From IMG/VR virus record IMGVR_UViG_3300024475_000087, positions 1-26,587 of that record: a stretch of 26,587 bases of DNA. One strand, 5' to 3'. This document shows, in pieces, positions 22,673-26,587 of the stretch (its first letter is position 1; each line of letters starts with the position of its first letter). This DNA is from a virus. The notes below the pieces were generated by a model. It was not told the origin of the DNA and did no database searches. It worked only from the letters and a program-made list of their open reading frames with translations. A program made the position numbers and the translations under genes.

Positions 22673-22948
22673 TTAGTGTGCGTGACAGATTATCGAGCCG
22701 CTGTCGCTCGTTGTTGCTATGTAGTCTTCTAGGTCGTCATTGTACTCGCTTGCGTACTCCTCTTCGTTTGCGTACTCGATGAAGTCGCAGCACAGCGCTA
22801 TAACGTCTAGCTCTACCTCGAAGCCTGTGCTTTCCTCTGTCTCTTCTATGTACTCGAACAAGGCGCGCAAGCCTTCATAGCTAAAGCTATTGGGGCGTAG
22901 GTCTTGGAATGCTTTTTGGAAGGTGTAAAAATTAACTGTCTGTTTCAT
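22673..22948 (-). CDS. Small strongly acidic early protein
   Basis: A 91-residue protein with AAAGGAGCTACACC before the ATG. It is rich in Glu and Asp, with runs such as Y-I-E-E-T-E-E-S-T-G-F-E-V-E-L-D-V-I-A-L-C-C-D-F and Y-N-D-D-L-E-D-Y. High acidity in an early phage protein can reflect DNA mimicry or inhibition of a host enzyme; that is a guess. No known motif was identified. Confidence 0.7.
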   Translation of the reverse strand: MKQTVNFYTFQKAFQDLRPNSFSYEGLRALFEYIEETEESTGFEVELDVIALCCDFIEYANEEEYASEYNDDLEDYIATTSDSGSIICHAH

Positions 22949-22974
22949 GGTGTAGCTCCTTTGTTGTTAGTGTT

Positions 22975-22992
22975 GCGCCTCTTTCGAGGCGC
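22975..22992 (-). promoter_or_regulatory. Perfect hairpin with GAAA tetraloop in the early transcript
   Basis: GCGCCTC-GAAA-GAGGCGC on the - strand: a 7-bp GC-rich stem closed by a GNRA tetraloop, 27 bases before the next start and 9 bases after the previous stop. No T-run follows, so it is more likely an mRNA-stabilising or processing hairpin than a terminator. Confidence 0.65.
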
Positions 22993-23000
22993 TGTAGTTG

Positions 23001-23315
23001 TTACTGGTTGTTAGTCATTGCTAGTGCTTCGTTGTAGATTGCGTCAGCCTCTTCGTGGCTGCTGCTGTAGTAGTAGTCAGCTATCAAGCCATCGCCGCCG
23101 TTGCCCCATAACAGCCAGAAGTCAAAGTCGCCGCCGCCAACGTGGTCTTCGTCAGTGGTGTTTAGTGCTTCTAGTATTTCGGTGCGGTCGGTGCTGTCTG
23201 TTACTACCTCCTCCTCGCCATCGTTCACCGTGACTTTAATGCCTCGGCGTAACAATGCGTCTACTAGTTGTGTTGCTACAATTTGCTCGTCAATGCTTGC
23301 TTTGTTGATGCTCAT
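23001..23315 (-). CDS. Small acidic hypothetical early protein
   Basis: A 104-residue acidic protein with AAAGGAGCTATAAAG before the ATG. The N-terminal part is helical (I-D-E-Q-I-V-A-T-Q-L-V-D-A-L-L-R-R-G-I-K), followed by a Gly/Asp-rich aromatic stretch (G-G-G-D-F-D-F-W-L-L-W-G-N-G-G-D-G-L-I). Function unknown. Confidence 0.68.
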   Translation of the reverse strand: MSINKASIDEQIVATQLVDALLRRGIKVTVNDGEEEVVTDSTDRTEILEALNTTDEDHVGGGDFDFWLLWGNGGDGLIADYYYSSSHEEADAIYNEALAMTNNQ

Positions 23316-23317
23316 CT

Positions 23318-23578
23318 TTATAGCTCCTTTTCTAGTGATTTAAGTGCGCGTTGTAATAAGCCATCGCGCGGGTCTGTGTCTAAGCCTGCATCGATAATGT
23401 GGCTTAGTAGTATTTGGCGCTCGTTCCATGAGTTAGTTGGGATAGCTAGCGGGTCGCTACGTAGCTCGTTAAGCACGTCTAGCATTGCTTTATAGTCGCA
23501 AGTGAGTAGAGGCTTGTTTGCTAGGTCTGCGTTGATGCCGACAATCATGTCATGGATTACTGCGTTTAGCTTGCTCAT
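23318..23578 (-). CDS. Small hypothetical early protein
   Basis: An 86-residue helical protein with AAGGAGCTATAGAC before the ATG. It ends 2 bases before the next gene. It contains A-M-L-D-V-L-N-E-L-R-S-D-P and L-S-H-I-I-D-A-G-L-D-T-D-P-R-D-G-L-L. No recognised motif. Confidence 0.68.
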   Translation of the reverse strand: MSKLNAVIHDMIVGINADLANKPLLTCDYKAMLDVLNELRSDPLAIPTNSWNERQILLSHIIDAGLDTDPRDGLLQRALKSLEKEL

Positions 23579-23601
23579 GTCTATAGCTCCTTGGTAGTGG
23601 C

Positions 23602-24051
23602 TTAGTAGCGCACTACTTTATCAGTTGGGATTATTTGGTAGACTGTGTCGATTCTCTTACTGCTAGGGCGTATATCATTGCGCGCCCAATCTTGCATAAC
23701 TCCGTCTTTAACACAGCTCACGTGACCGCGAGTGTAGACAAAGAATGTTCCTTTAGTGCCTGCTAGTTCGCGCTGTACAGTCTTTAGCGTGCGGCTGTAC
23801 GGGTGAACCTCGACCACTTCGTAGCCCATGTCATTGATGAGCTTTAGCGCTTGGTGTCGGTACGTGCCTTTGCGGTTCTGCCTTTCTATATGCTTCGCCA
23901 TGATTGCACGTGCTCGACTAAACGCTATCTCACAACCTACAGCCAGTGCGATGACGCTGCAGAAGTTAGTGTCGCGGTGATGTTTAACGCCAACTCTATG
24001 ACACTCTTCATAGGTCATCACGTGGCGCTTGATGCGTGTGATACTTCTCAT
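23602..24051 (-). CDS. Papain-like cysteine peptidase-fold early protein candidate
   Basis: A 149-residue protein from the ATG at 24051-24049 (AGAGG 8 bases upstream); an in-frame ATG at 24087 lacks a site. It has the ordered residues of a papain-like or C39-like peptidase: Cys31 in T-N-F-C-S-V-I-A-L-A at the start of a helix, His110 in T-R-G-H-V-S-C-V, and Asp121 in M-Q-D-W. The N-terminus is basic. It is the first gene of the early arm, so it is made first after infection and may act on a host protein. Catalysis is inferred from the C-H-D pattern; proteins with this fold can also be inactive or act as amidases. Confidence 0.6.
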   Translation of the reverse strand: MRSITRIKRHVMTYEECHRVGVKHHRDTNFCSVIALAVGCEIAFSRARAIMAKHIERQNRKGTYRHQALKLINDMGYEVVEVHPYSRTLKTVQRELAGTKGTFFVYTRGHVSCVKDGVMQDWARNDIRPSSKRIDTVYQIIPTDKVVRY

Positions 24052-24137
24052 TGTGTAGCCCTCTTTGTTGTCCACAATAAAACACACTAGCTTACTTAGT
24101 GCGCTTTAGTGTGAACAACCTCACCTAGCTGTAGAGT

Positions 24138-24153
24138 GTCAATATAGATTGAC
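24138..24153. promoter_or_regulatory. Inverted repeat GTCAAT-ATAG-ATTGAC
   Basis: A perfect 6-bp inverted repeat with a 4-base spacer, 87 bases upstream of the first early gene. Each arm carries TTGAC, the core of a -35 box, pointing outward in both directions, but no -10 box lies at the right distance on the - strand. It may be an operator or part of an unusual promoter. Confidence 0.3.
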
Positions 24154-24665
24154 TAGTAGCGTGACCATCTTACGACAATCGCTTGCGCGACATTCTCAAC
24201 AGCGAGTGCTACCGCTCTTAGCTAGGCTTGGTTGTTCGGGCTAGTATCCGTACTATCTTTGTTCCCTCGCGCCTAACTACCAAGGTAGTCGTGATGGCGG
24301 TGCGGTACTGATAGGGCTATGCCGTCTACATACACAGTGTTTGTTCTAGGCTACTGCCGCGCGGTGCTCGTTAGCTTGTCTAGCCTCCTTGGCGACTAGG
24401 GCTTTGCGCGGCTACGTGTCTTAGTAGCCTGTCGTGTGGCGATGTTGCTGCCCACTGTGTGCCGCGATCCTCTGCGTTTTACTCTTTGACTTTTGCTCTT
24501 GCGGTGAGTGCGCCCGCCGTAGTGCCTAAGCACAGTTGAGATACTAGGGTATATCGCAACCCCTTGCAACCCCTATTTAGCATTTATTTACAATTTAATT
24601 TGCACTGCCCTTTGCTGCCTATATAGAAGCGCTAGCAACTTTCGTGTGTATAGGGACTATGTGTC

Positions 24666-24703
24666 TTGGTTGCCTTGGTTGTCCTTGGTTGTCCTTGGTT
24701 ACC
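24666..24703 (+). repeat. Four tandem TTGGTT-type iteron-like repeats
   Basis: Units TTGGTTGCC, TTGGTTGTCC, TTGGTTGTCC and TTGGTTACC head to tail. They lie about 90 bases from the DnaA boxes in the same non-coding region, as initiator-binding iterons often do. An antisense open frame through them is a by-product. Confidence 0.85.
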
Positions 24704-24789
24704 TCTATAGGCTGCTACATAGACACACACACTCGCTAGCTTGGCAGTCTCGATAGCAACTCCACAGACTGCAGAGGCAACCCAGGTTC

Positions 24790-24843
24790 GGTGGATAAGC
24801 TGTGGATAACTTATGCACAGTAGACTGCTTAGCCTGTGGATAA
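24790..24843. other. Cluster of four DnaA boxes, putative origin element
   Basis: TGTGGATAA occurs perfectly at 24801-24809 and 24835-24843 (complement of TTATCCACA), TTATGCACA at 24811-24819 fits TTATNCACA, and GGTGGATAA at 24790-24798 has one mismatch. The second and third boxes face each other with one base between them. Four boxes in 54 bases is a strong signal for binding host DnaA, and AT-rich DNA that could melt lies 100 bases away. Confidence 0.75.
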
Positions 24844-25150
24844 CTCTGGAGCTATGCAATAATCGTGCCAACTAAGGCGGGGCAGCAATTTAGGGCGGGG
24901 GTGCTGTGGCGGCTGTGGAGAATTATAGTGGTAGGCTCACGAGCACAAAATAGTGCAATTTAGCAATGTAAATTTAACAAAAAAGGTGGATTTAACTATG
25001 TAGGCTATGCTGTGCTAAGCTATTGTATTAATTGAGGAAACAATTGCGTCTGCGGAGACTCTTTATCCTCTAGAAATCCGCACCGTCAGCTCAGTAGGCA
25101 GGTTAGTCAGCAACGCCCTGTGTTGATAACGAAAATAATGTAAAAAAGAC

Positions 25151-25179
25151 TTGACTTTTTAGTAAAAATGTGGTATAAA
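25151..25179 (+). promoter_or_regulatory. Sigma70-type promoter for the packaging arm
   Basis: -35 TTGACT (25151-25156), 17-base spacer, -10 TATAAA (25174-25179); each box is one mismatch from consensus. Transcription would begin near 25187 and reach the first + strand gene at 25266. It implies recognition by host RNA polymerase. Confidence 0.65.
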
Positions 25180-25265
25180 TGCTACCCAGTTATTAGCATC
25201 TATAGAGACTACTGACGTAGAACGCTATATGGTGTTGATATTATGTTCCTAAAGAGGATAAAACA

Positions 25266-25391
25266 ATGGTTATTCTTCTATCTACACTTACGTTAGTGTT
25301 GTTTATTAGTAGTTGCCTCTTTATACGTAAAGAATTTAAAGAGCTACACTATGCTCTAAGCATGGTAGAGGACACTAGTAATGAGCAATAG
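25266..25391 (+). CDS. Small single-membrane-segment protein (41 residues)
   Basis: ATG at 25266 with GAGG 8 bases upstream; TAG at 25389-25391, overlapping the next gene by 11 bases. A hydrophobic stretch (residues 2-20, V-I-L-L-S-T-L-T-L-V-L-F-I-S-S-C-L-F-I) is followed by R-K-E-F-K and an acidic end. Positive charges after the segment predict the C-terminus inside. I-S-S-C resembles a lipobox, but the hydrophobic residues after the Cys and lack of basic N-terminal residues argue for a plain anchor. It is the first gene after the promoter; function unknown. Confidence 0.65.
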   Translation: MVILLSTLTLVLFISSCLFIRKEFKELHYALSMVEDTSNEQ

Positions 25392-25809
25392 CGACTCTAA
25401 AGACTCTATAGACTCTAAAGACTCTATAGACGACGTTAAGCCAAAGAAGAGGCGTGGTCGTCCCCCTAAAGCACTTGTTGAACAAAAGAAGAAGGGCAAT
25501 AGAGGGCAAGTAGGTCGTCCTAAGGGTGACGCTTCAGCAATTGAAGAGTATAAAGCTAGAATGTTAGCTAGTCCTAAGAGTCGAGAGGTAATGGATAGCA
25601 TCTTTAATGCTGCGTTAGACGATGACCACAAGAATCAATCTGCGGCATGGAAGATAATTGTTGATCGAATAATGCCTCTTAGCTATTTCGACAAAGATAA
25701 GCTCAGCAATGGCAGAGCAGCCGTCAGCATCACTATTAACGGCATAGACTCAAATGAGCCAATAACGATTGGCGAGACTATTGACGGAGATGTAGACGAT
25801 GACGTTTAA
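25381..25809 (+). CDS. Small terminase subunit candidate with AT-hook motifs
   Basis: A 142-residue protein. The N-terminus has a duplicated S-K-D-S-I-D unit, then a basic region K-K-R-R-G-R-P-P-K and V-G-R-P-K-G-D, two AT-hook-like G-R-P motifs that bind AT-rich DNA minor groove. A helical middle (S-R-E-V-M-D-S-I-F-N-A-A) and an acidic C-terminus (G-D-V-D-D-D-V) follow. It lies two genes before the large terminase in the packaging module, so a DNA-recognising small terminase is likely, inferred from position and DNA-binding character. It overlaps its neighbours on both sides by 11 bases. Confidence 0.6.
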   Translation: MSNSDSKDSIDSKDSIDDVKPKKRRGRPPKALVEQKKKGNRGQVGRPKGDASAIEEYKARMLASPKSREVMDSIFNAALDDDHKNQSAAWKIIVDRIMPLSYFDKDKLSNGRAAVSITINGIDSNEPITIGETIDGDVDDDV

Positions 25810-26146
25810 ATACTTTACGTTAGAAGAGTTTGCCTGTAAGCACACTGGCGAGAACAACATAGACCCTACGTTTGTGCGTAGGCTTGATGAGTTAAGGGCT
25901 GTGTGTGGTTTCCCTTTTGTTATCACTAGCGGCTATCGTGACCCGTTACACCCTGCAGAGGCTCGTAAGTCCAAAGGTGGTGTACATACGCAGGGCATAG
26001 CTGCTGACATTGCCGTCAGTAACGGTGTTGAAAGAGCGACCATTATACGTAACGCTATTGAATTAGGCTTTAACGGCATTGGTGTTGCTAAAGGTTTTAT
26101 ACACGTTGATACAAGGTCGTTGCCACAAGTAGTGTGGACATATTAG
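25799..26146 (+). CDS. Peptidase M15-family endolysin candidate
   Basis: A 115-residue protein with the M15 (D-Ala-D-Ala carboxypeptidase / L-Ala-D-Glu endopeptidase-like) pattern: S-G-Y-R-D-P-L-H-P, then G-G-V-H63-T-Q-G-I-A-A-D70-I and F-I-H102-V-D104-T-R. H63, D70 and H102 are the expected zinc ligands and D104 lies beside the catalytic centre. There is no signal peptide, so a holin would be needed to release it to the cell wall. It is the size of a single catalytic domain without a binding domain. Location between the small and large terminase genes, away from the holin candidate, is unusual. Confidence 0.88.
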   Translation: MTFKYFTLEEFACKHTGENNIDPTFVRRLDELRAVCGFPFVITSGYRDPLHPAEARKSKGGVHTQGIAADIAVSNGVERATIIRNAIELGFNGIGVAKGFIHVDTRSLPQVVWTY

Positions 26147-26587
26147 ATGTCAGCTACGCAAGACCTACAGATCAATCTGCTTCCTTGGCAGCAACAAGTA
26201 TGGACAGACAAGTCACGCTTTAAGGTTGTGGCAGCAGGTAGACGTACAGGTAAGACAAGACTAGCAGCGTCATTGTTGCTCGTTAAGGCTCTGTCGTCTA
26301 AGAACGGTAAAGTTTTCTATGTAGCGCCTACGCAGGGACAGGCTAGAGACGTTATCTGGGATATGCTGCTAGAGATGGGGCAGGGTGTTATAGCCAATAG
26401 CCACGTCAACAACCTAACGCTCAAGCTCATTAACGGTGCGTCTATCTCGTTAAAGGGTTCAGACAGACCAGAGACTATGCGTGGTGTTAGTTTACGCTAC
26501 GTAGTGTTGGACGAGTTTGCAGACTTTAAGCCTGAGGTGTGGGAGTTAATTCTACGTCCTGCGTTGTCAGACTTAAAAGGTGAAGCG
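26147..26587 (+). CDS. terL: Terminase large subunit, N-terminal part (cut by window edge)
   Basis: The ATG at 26147 directly follows the previous stop, and the frame is open to the end of the window (147 residues). The N-terminal ATPase shows a Walker A variant G31-R-R-T-G-K36-T37 and Walker B V-V-L-D122-E123-F, with the adaptor-like segment V-F-Y-V-A-P-T-Q between them, as in phage packaging motors. The nuclease domain lies beyond the window. It powers DNA translocation into the capsid. Confidence 0.95.
   Translation, partial: MSATQDLQINLLPWQQQVWTDKSRFKVVAAGRRTGKTRLAASLLLVKALSSKNGKVFYVAPTQGQARDVIWDMLLEMGQGVIANSHVNNLTLKLINGASISLKGSDRPETMRGVSLRYVVLDEFADFKPEVWELILRPALSDLKGEA

Larger units (their letters stand above)
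24052..25265. other. Gene-free divergence region, candidate replication origin and promoter region
   Basis: About 1.2 kb between the divergent arms without a supported gene. It holds a GC-rich part (24090-24560), AT-rich tracts (24579-24604 and about 24946-24998), tandem GCAACCCCT copies at 24556-24564 and 24566-24574, four TTGGTT repeats (24666-24703), four DnaA boxes (24790-24843), G-rich runs with two GGCGGGG motifs (24876-24882, 24894-24900), two copies of GCAATTTAG (24885-24893, 24955-24963), a 6-bp inverted repeat TGCGGA/TCCGCA (25051-25082) and a + strand promoter (25151-25179). No clear promoter for the - strand was found; a TATAAT at 24927-24922 lacks a good -35. Confidence 0.7.

Noticed and set aside
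24052-24600. tRNA or structured RNA gene in the GC-rich leader
   Set aside because: No T-loop and acceptor stem pairing was found on either strand by eye.
24632-24871. 79-codon - strand frame through the repeat and DnaA-box region
   Set aside because: It starts at TTG without a ribosome site, runs through iterons and DnaA boxes, and its composition follows the repeats; not supported as a gene.
24922-24927. Perfect TATAAT on the - strand as an early promoter
   Set aside because: The best -35-like sequence (TTGTGC) is 15 bases away and weak, and the first gene would be 870 bases downstream; left unassigned.

Overview
The window is part of the genome of a tailed double-stranded DNA bacteriophage, most likely a lytic podovirus-like phage of the T7-related kind found in marine viral metagenomes. 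The evidence is a compact layout of two gene arms, a T7-type replication set (family A DNA polymerase with proofreading domain, fused primase-helicase, 5'-3' exonuclease, probable ssDNA-binding protein), short-tail adaptor and nozzle-like proteins, and terminase genes. The host cannot be read directly; a consensus sigma70-type promoter and consensus DnaA boxes point to an ordinary bacterium. No integrase, repressor, tRNA, CRISPR array, insertion sequence or phage RNA polymerase was seen here.

Layout. (1) Bases 1-11935, + strand: the late structural arm. It holds two related tail-spike or tail-fibre-like proteins (the first cut by the window edge), small accessory proteins, an adaptor and a nozzle-like tail protein, a compact lysis-like cluster (holin candidate with an out-of-frame lipoprotein overlapping its 3' half), a collagen-like protein, three large helix-rich proteins that are candidates for ejected internal virion proteins, and a 36-residue basic peptide. 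(2) Bases 11981-12022: a strong bidirectional terminator between the converging arms. (3) Bases 24051 down to 12038, - strand: the early and replication arm. It begins with a cysteine-peptidase-like protein and about a dozen small unknown proteins, then a winged-helix protein, primase-helicase, DNA polymerase, SSB candidate, exonuclease, HNH nuclease, metallophosphoesterase, DUF3310 protein, MazG-like pyrophosphohydrolase and a B12-type ribonucleotide reductase. Many genes overlap by 4 bases (ATGA/GTGA), so translational coupling is pervasive. (4) Bases 24052-25265: a 1.2 kb gene-free divergence region with four tandem TTGGTT repeats, a cluster of four DnaA boxes, AT-rich tracts and a good + strand sigma70-type promoter; it is the best candidate for a replication origin. 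(5) Bases 25266-26587, + strand: the packaging module, with a small membrane protein, an AT-hook small terminase candidate, an M15 peptidase (endolysin candidate) and the start of the large terminase. Portal, scaffold and capsid genes would be expected to the right of the window.

How it works together: DNA precursors are made by the reductase and cleaned by MazG, and copied by the polymerase/primase-helicase set. The late arm builds tail, ejection proteins and fibres. Lysis appears split between a holin/lipoprotein pair in the tail region and the M15 peptidase in the packaging module. The most unusual signals are the out-of-frame lipoprotein, the DnaA-box plus iteron-like region in a T7-like phage, and a 31/32-base match shared in sense orientation by the end of an early gene and the 3' flank of a late gene.
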